A program made the translations under genes and the position numbers. Positions 1 through 10,484 of a DNA stretch of 64,000 bases are shown here, in pieces. Within the stretch, counting starts at the first letter, position 1. Each line of letters starts with the position of its first letter. Location of the stretch: positions 62,001 to 126,000 of the forward strand of contig JAISBB010000005.1 in assembly GCA_031266415.1 (NCBI GenBank), read 5' to 3'. Below the pieces are notes generated by a model. It was not told the DNA's origin and did no database searches. It saw only the letters and a program-made list of their open reading frames with translations. The DNA is from Oscillospiraceae bacterium (GTDB taxonomy: Bacteria > Bacillota > Clostridia > Oscillospirales > Ruminococcaceae).

Positions 1-302
1 TTTGCCTCTTGCTCTGGGAAAAGACCCATGTGCTTAAAATTTGTAGGCTTTGTTAAAAAACTAATGCCTTCATATTTTACAATTTGCTTAAATTCTTTCG
101 AACTAAAAAAATGCCAAGTACCACCACCATCTTTAGACCTAACATATTTGGCATCTGCTTTTTTCCAAAAAACTGAATTTTTTGCAGTTTGCCATATCAC
201 TTGTGGGTCTGGACGAACTAATATGGAATCACCCCACCTTTCCAGTCGCTCACCATCAGAAACATCTAACAATTCATAGCCATCTATTTTGCTTTTTTTC
301 AA
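1..302 (-). CDS. Class I SAM-dependent methyltransferase (RlmI/COG1092-like), partial, runs off the left edge
   Basis: Not in the ORF track. The reverse complement of 302..1 reads open from TTG (300-302): (M)KKSKIDGYELLDVSDGERLERWGDSILVRPDPQVIWQTAKNSVFWKKADAKYVRSKDGGGTWHFFSSKEFKQIVKYEGISFLTKPTNFKHMGLFPEQEA; the RPDPQ..W, ADA.Y and FKH.GLFPEQ motifs are typical of this family. The start overlaps the glmM stop (TTGA). Confidence 0.8.
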   Translation of the reverse strand, partial: MKKSKIDGYELLDVSDGERLERWGDSILVRPDPQVIWQTAKNSVFWKKADAKYVRSKDGGGTWHFFSSKEFKQIVKYEGISFLTKPTNFKHMGLFPEQEA

Positions 303-1636
303 GCCTCATCAAGCTCCTCTGTAATCCTCACCAATCTCTCTAATATATCTTTAGCCATAACACCATCTTCTCCTTCCACCAAAATCCTAATAACAGGTTC
401 CGTTCCAGATTCTCTTACAATAATTCTACCAAATTCACCCAACTCATTTTCACATTTTTCTATTTCATTTTGAAAAAAATCGTCCGAAAGCACGTTTTTT
501 TTATTGTGAAGCATCACATTACCGTTAATTTGCTGGTATTTTTCAAATTCATTACCCAGTTCATTAAAATCAATACCTAATTCCAAAATCGCTTTTAAAA
601 ACAAACATGCTGTTAATTGCCCATCCCCTGTTTTCGAATAATCCAGATAAATTAAGTGCCCTGAGTTTTCTGCACCAAGATTACAATTATTTTGCAACAT
701 CGCTTCTAAAACACATTTGTCGCCCACATCGGTCTTTATAACATTTATTCCTTTCGCTTCCATAGCCTTAAACAACCCCATGTTGCTCATTTTTGTAACA
801 ACAACTTTCGAGCCTTGTAATTCGCCATTGCAGGCTGCATGCTTCGCAACAATCCAAAGGATATTATCTCCATCTAATACTTTCCCATTTCTATTCACAG
901 CAAAACACCTATCCGCGTCACCATCGAATGCAAATCCAATATCACAATTATTTTTTTTAACAAATTCTACCAGATTCCTTACATTTGTGGACCCACATTC
1001 ACAATTAATGTTACGGCCATTTGGTTCACCATAAATAACTTGCAAACTTCCGAAATCGCGAAAAATCTCGTTTGCAGTTTCACTTGCACTTCCATTTGCA
1101 CAATCAACAGCGACTTTTAACGGTTTTTTTTTGTATTCAATGCCATCAACAAGCTCCTTCATTTTTGCTAAATAACCTGCCTTTACTGCCCTATTACAAA
1201 AAACCGTCCCTGGCTTGCGTACACACATATTCAAGCTGTTTGCCATTATTTCTTCAATTTTTTGTTCTTGCTTTTTGCACAATTTCATTCCAGTTGCATC
1301 AAACACTTTAATCCCGTTATATTCATATTGATTGTGAGAAGCAGAAATCATAACACCGCCAACTAACCCTTCGTTTAAAACAGCAAACGAAACCAGTGGT
1401 GTCGGAACAATACCAAGCAAGTTAACATCCATGCCAACAGAACACAAACCTGCAGCAACCGCAATTTCAATCATCCCAGAAGAGGCACGAGGGTCTTTGC
1501 CAATTGTAACCGTTCCAACCCCTTTCGTATTTATAAAAAAACTTCCCGCAGCCTTGCCAATTTCAAACGCTAAATCCGCTGTTAAATCTTTTCCTGCAAT
1601 TCCACGAACTCCATCTGTCCCAAAATATTTTTTCAA
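299..1636 (-). CDS. glmM: Phosphoglucosamine mutase
   Basis: MKKYFGTDGVRGIAG start; ISASHN phosphoserine loop; FDGDADR metal loop; RESGTEP C-terminal motif. Confidence 0.97.
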   Translation of the reverse strand: MKKYFGTDGVRGIAGKDLTADLAFEIGKAAGSFFINTKGVGTVTIGKDPRASSGMIEIAVAAGLCSVGMDVNLLGIVPTPLVSFAVLNEGLVGGVMISASHNQYEYNGIKVFDATGMKLCKKQEQKIEEIMANSLNMCVRKPGTVFCNRAVKAGYLAKMKELVDGIEYKKKPLKVAVDCANGSASETANEIFRDFGSLQVIYGEPNGRNINCECGSTNVRNLVEFVKKNNCDIGFAFDGDADRCFAVNRNGKVLDGDNILWIVAKHAACNGELQGSKVVVTKMSNMGLFKAMEAKGINVIKTDVGDKCVLEAMLQNNCNLGAENSGHLIYLDYSKTGDGQLTACLFLKAILELGIDFNELGNEFEKYQQINGNVMLHNKKNVLSDDFFQNEIEKCENELGEFGRIIVRESGTEPVIRILVEGEDGVMAKDILERLVRITEELDEA

Positions 1637-1659
1637 TAAGTCACCCTACCTTCACATTA

Positions 1660-2688
1660 TCACAAACGCGAAAATCCCAAGTGTTTATAACACAAACCTG
1701 TTACACATCTTCCCCTAGGGGTACGTACCAAAAAACCTACCTGAATCAAAAATGGTTCACAAATATCTTCAATTGTAACGACTTCTTCTCCAACTGCAGC
1801 CGCCAAAGTCTCTACCCCAACAGGACCACCACCATAATTTTTAATTATTATGGTTAGCATTCTACGGTCAATATTGTCTAAGCCAAGTTCATCTATTTCT
1901 AATTTCTCTAAAGCAGATTTTGCCGCCATTTTAGTAATTATTCGCTCACCAGCAACTTCTGTGAAATCTCGAATTCTTTTCAACAGCCGGTTTGCAATTC
2001 TTGGAGTGCCGCGACTCCTTTCGGCAATCTCTTGCGCAGCATCTTCTTCGCAATTAATTCCCAAAATACAGCTATTTCGCTTAACGATTTTTGCCAAACT
2101 TTCAGGTTCATAAAGGTCCAATCTTAAAATCACACCAAATCTATCCCTGAGTGGTGGTGAAAGTTGCCCCGCCCTTGTTGTTGCGCCCACAAGCGTAAAT
2201 TTAGGCAAATCAAGGCGAATTGAGCGGGCAGATGGTCCTTTCCCTATAATTATATCAAGGCCAAAATCTTCCATTGCAGGGTACAACACTTCTTCAATGT
2301 TACGCATCATGCGATGAATCTCATCAATAAACAACAAATCATTTTCAGCAAGGTTTGTCAACAAAGCAGCTAAATCACCTGGGCGCTCAATTGCAGGGCC
2401 AGAGGTTACTCTAAGGTTCACACCAAGTTCATTAGCAATCACTGTCGCGAGCGTTGTCTTTCCAACTCCAGGAGGCCCATAAAACAAGCAGTGGTCTAAA
2501 GCTTCGTTCCTTTTTTTTGCCGCATCAATAAAAACCCCCAGATTTTCTTTAACTTTCTCTTGCCCTATATATTCTTCAAGTCTTTTTGGCCTAAGCGAGA
2601 GCTCCACTTCACCATCTTCAAGAGAAAATTCTGGTTTCATTATTCTATCGTCAAATTTCAAACTTTCTTCCTCTTTTGCCATGGACAC
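1660..2688 (-). CDS. ruvB: Holliday junction branch migration ATPase RuvB
   Basis: [35 protein letters not shown], and the winged-helix RTPRGR end. Confidence 0.97.
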   Translation of the reverse strand: MSMAKEEESLKFDDRIMKPEFSLEDGEVELSLRPKRLEEYIGQEKVKENLGVFIDAAKKRNEALDHCLFYGPPGVGKTTLATVIANELGVNLRVTSGPAIERPGDLAALLTNLAENDLLFIDEIHRMMRNIEEVLYPAMEDFGLDIIIGKGPSARSIRLDLPKFTLVGATTRAGQLSPPLRDRFGVILRLDLYEPESLAKIVKRNSCILGINCEEDAAQEIAERSRGTPRIANRLLKRIRDFTEVAGERIITKMAAKSALEKLEIDELGLDNIDRRMLTIIIKNYGGGPVGVETLAAAVGEEVVTIEDICEPFLIQVGFLVRTPRGRCVTGLCYKHLGFSRL

Positions 2689-2700
2689 AAAAACTCTCCT

Positions 2701-3912
2701 TTATTCAATCAATTTCCTGATGATTGTTCCTTCTGGCAGCTTAAAATCAGACTCAAATTTAAATTTCATCATTGCATGCGGAACAGAAGATATCTGCTGC
2801 CCAAACTCATCAAACAACTTTTCAATCGTTAATGTAAGTGGTCTTTTTCCAGGTGAAATCAATTCAACTGTCGTTGGTACTTCAAATTTATTCCTCTGAG
2901 AACAGTTTACCATAAAACCATCACATGATTCAACTGTCGCCACCACATCATAGTTTCTTAAATAACCACCATTTTCAATAAATTGGCAGGGCATTCCAAA
3001 ATAAAAACCTGTTGAATATTCTCGGTGGCTAACCTTATTCACTTCTTCTCGTAAGAAATCTGGCAATTTAAATGTTTTTGGAGATTTTCCAAAAAGTTCA
3101 AGTGCCTGCTTATACGCATTTGTTACTACGGCAACGTAATAAAAAGATTTAGAACGTCCTTCAATCTTAAAACTACTAATCCCAGCATCCTCCAATTCTG
3201 GCAAATGTTCAATCATACACAAATCCTTTGCGTTAAGGATATAACTACCATCATCATTTTCATAAACAGGGAAATATTCTCCTTGCTGATTTTTTTTAAA
3301 CAAGTGATAATTCCATCTGCACGGTTGCGCGCATTCGCCTTCGTTAGCGCTCCTGCCTGTTAAAAAACTAGAAAGTAAACAACGGCCAGAAAATGCCATA
3401 CACATAGCTCCATGAACAAAAACTTCCAACTCCAAATCATGCGGCGTGTTTCTGCGAATTTCTCGGATATCTTTTAAGCTTAACTCACGCGCCAAAATAA
3501 TCCGCTTTGCACCCAATTTAAAAAATTCGTTCGCTGCCGCAAAATTTGTAACACCAGCCTGCGTAGAGATATGAATATCCATACAATTGGCACTTTGCTT
3601 GGCTACTGCAAAAGCTCCCATATCAGCAACAATCACAGCATCCACTTTCGCCTCCTTAGCCAATTCCATAAATTCTGGCAATTTTTTCACTTGATTGTTT
3701 TTAAGAGTGGTGTTGCAGGTTAAATAAACCTTTACATTTCGCTGATGTGCAAAATTCACAGCCATTTTCAATTCATCTGGTGTGAAATTACAAGTAGACG
3801 TTCGCATAGTTAACTCTTTTAAACCCAAATAAACGGCATCTGCACCAAATAAAATTGCAAATTTCAGTTTTTCTATATCACCAGCCGGTGCCAAAATTTC
3901 CGGACACCTCAC
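2701..3912 (-). CDS. U32 family peptidase / tRNA hydroxylation-associated protein (YrrO/TrhP-like)
   Basis: EILAPAGDIEKLKFAILFGADAVYLG; FVHGAMCMAFSGRCLLSSFLTGRSANEGECAQPCRW is diagnostic of peptidase U32. Confidence 0.92.
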   Translation of the reverse strand: MRCPEILAPAGDIEKLKFAILFGADAVYLGLKELTMRTSTCNFTPDELKMAVNFAHQRNVKVYLTCNTTLKNNQVKKLPEFMELAKEAKVDAVIVADMGAFAVAKQSANCMDIHISTQAGVTNFAAANEFFKLGAKRIILARELSLKDIREIRRNTPHDLELEVFVHGAMCMAFSGRCLLSSFLTGRSANEGECAQPCRWNYHLFKKNQQGEYFPVYENDDGSYILNAKDLCMIEHLPELEDAGISSFKIEGRSKSFYYVAVVTNAYKQALELFGKSPKTFKLPDFLREEVNKVSHREYSTGFYFGMPCQFIENGGYLRNYDVVATVESCDGFMVNCSQRNKFEVPTTVELISPGKRPLTLTIEKLFDEFGQQISSVPHAMMKFKFESDFKLPEGTIIRKLIE

Positions 3913-5300
3913 AAAACAGAGCCAACTGTTCTTGGAAACAACAAAACATCTCTAATATTAGAAATCCCCGTTAAATACATGATAAGGCGTTCAAAACCCA
4001 AACCAAATCCCGCGTGCTTCGTGCCACCAAATCGCCGTAAATCCAAATACCAACTATAATCACTCTCTTTTACGCCGCTGGCTACCATTCGTTGCTGTAA
4101 AACCTCCAAACGCTCTTCACGCTGACTGCCACCAATAATCTCGCCAATACCCGGAACCAATAAATCCATTGCTGCAACAGTTTCCTCATCATCATTCAAG
4201 CGCATGTAAAAAGACTTTATTTCTTTCGGGTAATTTGTTACAAATACTGGATTTTTAAATAAGTGCTCTGTTAAATATCTTTCGTGCTCTGTTTGCAAAT
4301 CACAACCCCATTCAACAGGGAATTCAAATACTTGGCTGCTTTTTCTAAGCATATCAATTGCCTCTGTATAGGTAACAACAGTCACTTCTGAACTTACAAG
4401 CAACTTCAAACGCTTTAACAATCCTTTTTCTAAAAATTCATCAAAAAATAAAATCTCTTGCTCGCAGTTTTCCAAAACATATTTCACCACATATCTCAAC
4501 ATGCTTTCAGCTAACTTCATGTTGTCTGCAAGATCGGCAAATGCAATCTCTGGCTCAATCATCCAAAATTCCGCAGCGTGCCGTGTGGTATTTGAGTTCT
4601 CTGCCCTAAATGTAGGCCCAAATGTATAAATTTTTCCAAAGGCCATTGCCATGCATTCACCTTCAAGCTGCCCCGAAACAGTAAGGCGCGCCACCCCTGA
4701 AAAGAAATCTTTCGTAATGTCAGGTTTACCTTCTGCATCAAACGGCAATGCACCTAAATCAAGAGAAGTAACCTGAAACATTTCACCAGCACCTTCACAA
4801 TCACTGCCAGTTATAATCGGTGTATGTGTGTATATAAAACCATTTTCAGCGAAAAATTTATGAATGGCAAATGAAGCAACAGAACGAACCCTAAACACAG
4901 CCCCTAATGTATTGCTTCTTGCCCTTAAATAAGGGATTGTCCGCAAAAATTCAAGGGTATGCTGTTTTTTTTGTAGAGGATATTCTGGTGACGAGTGTCC
5001 TTCAATTTCAACACTCTTAGCCTTTAATTCAAAAGGTTGTGCAGCATCCGGTGTTTCCACAAGTTCCCCTGTTACCGAAATTGCAGCACCCACATTTTCT
5101 TTTAGTGCTTCTGCAAAATTCACAGTTACTCCATCTTCTAAAACCACTTGTAAATTTTTTAACTGCGAACCATCATTAAGCTCAATGAATCCAATTTTTT
5201 TACTACAGCGACTGGTTTTAATCCAACCACAAACACCAATTTCTTTTTTAACATATTGCAACGGATCTTTGAATACATCCTTTACTATCACTCTGTTCAC
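3909..5300 (-). CDS. asnS: Asparaginyl-tRNA synthetase
   Basis: OB-fold N-terminus, class II motifs FRAENS and FGLGFERLIMYLTGISNIRDVLLFPR. Confidence 0.95.
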   Translation of the reverse strand: MNRVIVKDVFKDPLQYVKKEIGVCGWIKTSRCSKKIGFIELNDGSQLKNLQVVLEDGVTVNFAEALKENVGAAISVTGELVETPDAAQPFELKAKSVEIEGHSSPEYPLQKKQHTLEFLRTIPYLRARSNTLGAVFRVRSVASFAIHKFFAENGFIYTHTPIITGSDCEGAGEMFQVTSLDLGALPFDAEGKPDITKDFFSGVARLTVSGQLEGECMAMAFGKIYTFGPTFRAENSNTTRHAAEFWMIEPEIAFADLADNMKLAESMLRYVVKYVLENCEQEILFFDEFLEKGLLKRLKLLVSSEVTVVTYTEAIDMLRKSSQVFEFPVEWGCDLQTEHERYLTEHLFKNPVFVTNYPKEIKSFYMRLNDDEETVAAMDLLVPGIGEIIGGSQREERLEVLQQRMVASGVKESDYSWYLDLRRFGGTKHAGFGLGFERLIMYLTGISNIRDVLLFPRTVGSVL

Positions 5301-6748
5301 ACTTCAACACTCCCTTGAATCTGTTTAAGTAAAATCTCTTTAATCAAAGTCGGGTTGCCACTCCCCTTCAAACGCTTCATACATTCGCCAACCGCAAACC
5401 CTAAAATATTCGTTTTCCCTTTTTTAAAAAGCTCCGGCACATGCGTATTTTCTAAAAGCACCTCACGAACAACATCTTCCAATACACTTTGATCACTTTG
5501 CTGCAAAAGCCCTTGCTGCTTTGCAATAGTTTCCGGATGAACATCTTGTTTCATTAATACCTCAATTATTGTTTTCCCCGCCGTATTAGAGATGCTATTG
5601 TTTTCAATCATCTCTAACATTTTTTCAAGATTTTTTGCCGTTAATTTTGAATCCGCAAATGAAATATTTTGTTTATTCAAAATTCTAGTCAGATCACCTA
5701 AAATCCAGTTCGCAACTTTTTTAGGTTCACCACTAAAGTCAGCCGCCACCGCTTCAAACATTGCATTTTTTTCATCATCTTCCATCAACAAATAAGCATC
5801 TGCATACGGCAGTTTATAATCCGCCATAAGCCTACGGATTTTTTGGTTGGGGAGCTCGCAAATGGAAGTTTTTATTTCCTCAATTTCTTCGTTTAAAATC
5901 TCTACTTGTGGCAAATCTGGCTCCGCAAAAAATCCATAATCAACCGATTTATCTTTCTTTCGCATAACCATATTTTCGTTTAGTGTCTCATCCCACCGAA
6001 ATGTAACCTGCTCAACTTCACCTCCCGAACTAATAACTTCCTTCTGTCTTTTAATTTCGCATTCCGCCGCCCGAGTGGCACCATTTATGCTCCCCACATT
6101 TTTAATTTCGCATCTTGTACCAAATTTGCTGCTACCCTTTTGCTTCAACGAAATATTTACATCTGCCCGCAAAGATCCTTCCTGCATTTTGCAATCGCTA
6201 ATTCCAAGGCAAAGTGCGGTGTTCCTAATTGTTTCAAGAAAAGCTTTAACTTCTGACGGGCTACACAAATCAGGTTCCGAAACTATCTCTATAAGGGGGA
6301 CTCCTGAGCGATTAAAATCCACAAATATTTCATCACTCTCCGGCATATGAATTATTTTCCCCGCATCCTCCTCAACATGAATTTGGACCAACCGAATCCT
6401 TTTTTCTTTCGTTCCGCCATCTAATAAAATTTCAACAAAACCACCAACACACAACGGTTGCTCTTTTTGTGAGATCTGGTATGATTTTGCAAGATCTGGG
6501 TAGAAATAATTTTTCCTGTCCAATTTCGTAGATGTATTAATTTTACAATTAAAGGCAAGCCCGGCTTTAATTGCATATTCAATTGCCCGCTTATTTATGT
6601 TTGGCAAAACTCCCGGCATCCCCAAACAGATTTCACAACAATGTGAATTGGCCACGCCACCAAATTCATTTTTACAGCCGCAGTACATTTTTGTTTTTGT
6701 TTTCAATTCAACATGCACTTCAAGCCCAATCACAACATCGAATTCCAT
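5297..6748 (-). CDS. gatB: Asp-tRNA(Asn)/Glu-tRNA(Gln) amidotransferase subunit B
   Basis: VIGLEVHVELKTKTKMYCGC, CLGMPGVLP, SYQISQ, and a C-terminal YqeY-like domain. Confidence 0.97.
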   Translation of the reverse strand: MEFDVVIGLEVHVELKTKTKMYCGCKNEFGGVANSHCCEICLGMPGVLPNINKRAIEYAIKAGLAFNCKINTSTKLDRKNYFYPDLAKSYQISQKEQPLCVGGFVEILLDGGTKEKRIRLVQIHVEEDAGKIIHMPESDEIFVDFNRSGVPLIEIVSEPDLCSPSEVKAFLETIRNTALCLGISDCKMQEGSLRADVNISLKQKGSSKFGTRCEIKNVGSINGATRAAECEIKRQKEVISSGGEVEQVTFRWDETLNENMVMRKKDKSVDYGFFAEPDLPQVEILNEEIEEIKTSICELPNQKIRRLMADYKLPYADAYLLMEDDEKNAMFEAVAADFSGEPKKVANWILGDLTRILNKQNISFADSKLTAKNLEKMLEMIENNSISNTAGKTIIEVLMKQDVHPETIAKQQGLLQQSDQSVLEDVVREVLLENTHVPELFKKGKTNILGFAVGECMKRLKGSGNPTLIKEILLKQIQGSVEV

Positions 6749-6794
6749 ACTTACTCTCGCAACCTTCCATTAATTTTCATCCACAAAGCAGGTG

Positions 6795-8219
6795 CTATGT
6801 TTTACAATGTGCTTCATAAAATTCACCAACGTCAAATAAAAACTTCTCTGAATATTTGGGTCCAATTATTTGCGTGCCTATTGGCAAATTAGAGCTATCT
6901 AGTCCACACGGTAAGGCAAGCGCCGGAATAGAAGCAAGGCTCGCACCAAACGCACATAAATCGAGGGCATAAATTTTAATTGGGTCAACCAATTCACCCA
7001 CCTTAAATGCGTGCGAACAACTCATTGGGGAAATTAACAGGTCACATTCCTTAAAAGCATTGTCATAAGCTTCTGCAATTTTTTGCATCCAATAAAACGC
7101 TTTTTTTCTGTATGCACCGCCAAACTCAGCACTTGAAAGGAAGGTCCCCAATATAATCCTTCTTTTAGGCTCTGGCCCAAATCCTTCGCTACGTGTTTTG
7201 CAATATAATTCTTCAACATCTTTAAATTCCTGTGTACGGTGCCCATACCGTATTCCATCGTGCCGCGCCAAATTCGAAGCAGCTTCAATTGTTAATATAA
7301 TTTGATATAATGGCAAAAAATATTCAGAGTAAGGAACAGAGATCTCTTTAATTGTGGCACCATGTTCTTTAAAACTTTCAACCATTTTCATAACACTTGC
7401 TGAAATCTCTGGGTCAACATGCTCATTGAATTGTTCTTTATAAATCCCCAGTGTTAGTTTTTTTATATCAAAACTTTTCTCAAACTTTTTATTCGGAATG
7501 GTTGTCATATCCTTCGGATCTTCGCCGGCAATAGCATTAAACAACATTCTAACATCGCCAACCGTTTTGCCCATTGGTCCTACCTGGTCAAATGAAGAGG
7601 CCAGCGGAATTACGCCATATCTTGAAACCCGTCCATATGTCGGCCGTAACCCAACCACCCCACAAAACGCAGCGGGCAACCGAACAGAGCCACCCGTATC
7701 AGAACCAAGCGCAAGAATAGCTTCGTTCCCGGCAACAGCTGCCGCCGACCCACCGGATGACCCCCCCGGCACCCTGGTTAAATCACGCGGATTTTTTGTA
7801 AATCTCAGGGCAGAGCTTTCGCAGGTGGTTCCCATGGCAAATTCATCTAAATTAGCTTTCCCCACAACCACCATATTGGCAGCCAACACTTTATTAAAAA
7901 CCGTTGCATTATATTGCGGCACAAAATTTTCCAAAATTTTGGAACCGGCCGTGGTTAAAATTCCTTTTGTGCAAATAACATCTTTAACCGCAATAGGGAT
8001 TCCCGCCAATTCAGCCAACTCAACCCCTTTTGCCAACTTTTCGTCAACCTTTTGCGCTTGTTTTTTTGCAAGGTCTTCTGTAAGTGTTATGTATGCACCA
8101 ATATCACTTTCTTTTTCTTGAATTTGCTGTAAAACACTTTCTAGAATTTCGCTGGCACTGCATGTTCTTTTCCGAAGCATTTGTGAAAGCTCTTTCGCCG
8201 TTAATTCACTTAATTCCAC
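6795..8219 (-). CDS. gatA: Asp-tRNA(Asn)/Glu-tRNA(Gln) amidotransferase subunit A (GTG start)
   Basis: Amidase signature GGSSGGSAAAVA, DTGGSVRLPAAFCGVVG. Confidence 0.97.
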   Translation of the reverse strand: MELSELTAKELSQMLRKRTCSASEILESVLQQIQEKESDIGAYITLTEDLAKKQAQKVDEKLAKGVELAELAGIPIAVKDVICTKGILTTAGSKILENFVPQYNATVFNKVLAANMVVVGKANLDEFAMGTTCESSALRFTKNPRDLTRVPGGSSGGSAAAVAGNEAILALGSDTGGSVRLPAAFCGVVGLRPTYGRVSRYGVIPLASSFDQVGPMGKTVGDVRMLFNAIAGEDPKDMTTIPNKKFEKSFDIKKLTLGIYKEQFNEHVDPEISASVMKMVESFKEHGATIKEISVPYSEYFLPLYQIILTIEAASNLARHDGIRYGHRTQEFKDVEELYCKTRSEGFGPEPKRRIILGTFLSSAEFGGAYRKKAFYWMQKIAEAYDNAFKECDLLISPMSCSHAFKVGELVDPIKIYALDLCAFGASLASIPALALPCGLDSSNLPIGTQIIGPKYSEKFLFDVGEFYEAHCKT

Positions 8220-8245
8220 CCCGGGCCCCCCCCCTTATTATCATC

Positions 8246-8503
8246 TTATACCACGAAAAACCCCGATTTTTTCTTCGGCGCATTAGCCAAAACATCGAAA
8301 CTGTCCCACGATCCCTGCGGAACATCCTCACGTAGGTCACTAAGCCGCACTTTGTTTGCAACCATTGCCTCTGTTTCTAAAACCTCTGGAATAATTGAAA
8401 TCATCCGCAACATTTCTTTTATATGACCATCAAATTTTTTAACCTCTTCTTCTGTAAACTCAAACCTTGCCAATTCACCCACTCTTAAAACATCAAATGC
8501 CAT
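8246..8503 (-). CDS. gatC: Asp-tRNA(Asn)/Glu-tRNA(Gln) amidotransferase subunit C
   Basis: VGELARFEFTEEE and LREDVP motifs; upstream of gatA-gatB. Confidence 0.9.
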   Translation of the reverse strand: MAFDVLRVGELARFEFTEEEVKKFDGHIKEMLRMISIIPEVLETEAMVANKVRLSDLREDVPQGSWDSFDVLANAPKKKSGFFVV

Positions 8504-8506
8504 TAG

Positions 8507-10477
8507 CTACTCCCTCATTTCTAATTTTTTAATTAAATTTCTCAACTCATTTTCAAGCACAATTTTTACTCCCAATTGCTCCGCTTTTTTCAATTTACTT
8601 CCCGGGTTCTCTCCAACCAAAAGGCAATTGGTTTTTTTTGAAATTGTATCTGAAACATTAATCCCCAATCCCTGCAATCTCTCCACTAACTTATGCCTAC
8701 TTATGCCCTCAAAAGAACCGGTAATCACAAAAGTTTCCCCGGTTTCTTTGACTTCTTGTGACTGCACTACTTTTGTTTGCACCCCTGCAATTTTTAAACG
8801 ATGAATACATGTTTTCGTCTCTTGCAATTTAAAATAATTTGCCAATGAATCTGCCGAGGTCACACCTATGCCACGAATCTCACATATTTCATCCATTGTC
8901 ACACCAAACAAATTATCCACACTACCGAAATACCTAATTATATCTTTAGATGTTTTTTCTCCAATGTTTTTAATCCCTAATCCAAACAATAATCGCGCCG
9001 GTCCACTTCCTTTCGATTTTTCGATAGATTTTAAAATATTTTGAATAGATTTTTCTGCAAGGCCGTCAATTGAAGCAAAATCTTGCTCCTCCAAGTAATA
9101 AATATCCGCAAACACAACAATCACTTTTTGCTCTATTAGTTTTTTAATAATGCTTGGCCCCAACCCCTCAATATTCATTGCATCCCGCGAAACAAAGTGC
9201 GTTAACTTCCTGAACTTTACATCTGGGCACAACACATTCTGACAAATCAAACCCCCTTCTTCTGCAAACAGTTTTTCCCCGCAAGAAGGACAATTTGAAG
9301 GGATTTCAAAATATTCACCAGAAGGAACAACTGCCTCCATAATTTCCGGAATCACGTCTCCCGCTTTTCGAACGCGAATTAAACTTCCAATATTAATCTT
9401 CTTCTTCTTTATGAAATCTTGATTATGCAAAACGGCACGACTAACAACGCTCCCCGAAATAAAAACTGGATCAAAAATCGCAATTGGGGTTAATGCACCA
9501 GTTCTGCCAACACTTACTTTAATATCGCGAATTGTTGTTTGAACCTCTTGCGGCGTATACTTGAAAGCAACCGCCCACTTAGGGTATTTTGAAGTCCTCC
9601 CCAACTCTCTTCGATACCCAAGGTCATCCACTTTTACAACTGCCCCATCTATATTAAAACTCCTGACTTCTTGTTTAATTCTTTCAATTTGCGCGGCAAT
9701 TTCCCCGTTACTTTTGAACAAACCATAAACATCAACTGTATTAAATCCCAAATTTTTTAAAAACTCTATTGATTCTTTGTGGCTCTCAAACCTCGTAGTT
9801 GTAATCTGCTGAAGATTAAAAATCAAAATATCCAAATTACGCTCTTTTGTGATTTGGGGGTCCTTTTGGCGCAACGAGCCAGCTGCTGCATTTCTTGCAT
9901 TTTTAAAACAGATTCGCTGACTTTCTCGCTGCACATTAATCAATTGCTCAAAAACCAAATTGGGCATAAAAACCTCACCGCGAACAACTAAATTCTCAAT
10001 TTTTTGCGCCAATGTTTGCGGTACAGTTTTTATCATTCGTATGTTTTGTGTAACATCTTCGCCAACAAAACCATTCCCCCTTGTTGCTGCCCTAACCAAC
10101 ACCCCATTTTTATACTCCAAAGCAACAGAAAGACCATCTATCTTCGGTTCCACAACAAACAAAACTTGATTATTAAATTTTTCACGCACTTTGTCACAAA
10201 ATGCAAAAACACTCTCCAAATTAAAAACATCTTGCAAACTGTCCATTTGAACACCGTGGCGAACTTTATTTATGTGCAAACTTGCATTTCCACCGACAAC
10301 AACCGAAGGCGACTGAGTATCAATTAATTCCGGGTACTGTGCTTCTAGACTTTTCAACTTGTGCATCAATGCATCATATTCGCCATCTGTAATTTTCGGC
10401 GCATCTAAAACATAATAGAAGTGATTGTGTTTTTTAAGCTCTTCTCTTAATTTTAAAATTTCAATTTCAACGTCCAT
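8507..10477 (-). CDS. ligA: NAD-dependent DNA ligase
   Basis: EPKIDGLSVALEY (adenylated Lys), Cys4 zinc site, HhH repeats, BRCT end. ATG at 10477 is preferred over the track start (10507) because an AAGGA sits just upstream. Confidence 0.96.
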   Translation of the reverse strand: MDVEIEILKLREELKKHNHFYYVLDAPKITDGEYDALMHKLKSLEAQYPELIDTQSPSVVVGGNASLHINKVRHGVQMDSLQDVFNLESVFAFCDKVREKFNNQVLFVVEPKIDGLSVALEYKNGVLVRAATRGNGFVGEDVTQNIRMIKTVPQTLAQKIENLVVRGEVFMPNLVFEQLINVQRESQRICFKNARNAAAGSLRQKDPQITKERNLDILIFNLQQITTTRFESHKESIEFLKNLGFNTVDVYGLFKSNGEIAAQIERIKQEVRSFNIDGAVVKVDDLGYRRELGRTSKYPKWAVAFKYTPQEVQTTIRDIKVSVGRTGALTPIAIFDPVFISGSVVSRAVLHNQDFIKKKKINIGSLIRVRKAGDVIPEIMEAVVPSGEYFEIPSNCPSCGEKLFAEEGGLICQNVLCPDVKFRKLTHFVSRDAMNIEGLGPSIIKKLIEQKVIVVFADIYYLEEQDFASIDGLAEKSIQNILKSIEKSKGSGPARLLFGLGIKNIGEKTSKDIIRYFGSVDNLFGVTMDEICEIRGIGVTSADSLANYFKLQETKTCIHRLKIAGVQTKVVQSQEVKETGETFVITGSFEGISRHKLVERLQGLGINVSDTISKKTNCLLVGENPGSKLKKAEQLGVKIVLENELRNLIKKLEMRE

Positions 10478-10484
10478 ATTTATG

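Noticed and set aside
28-279. 83-aa plus-strand ORF at the left edge
   Set aside because: Lies antisense to a clearly conserved methyltransferase frame on the minus strand.
7498-8121. 207-aa plus-strand ORF
   Set aside because: Antisense shadow of gatA; composition follows the reversed codons, no independent family motif.
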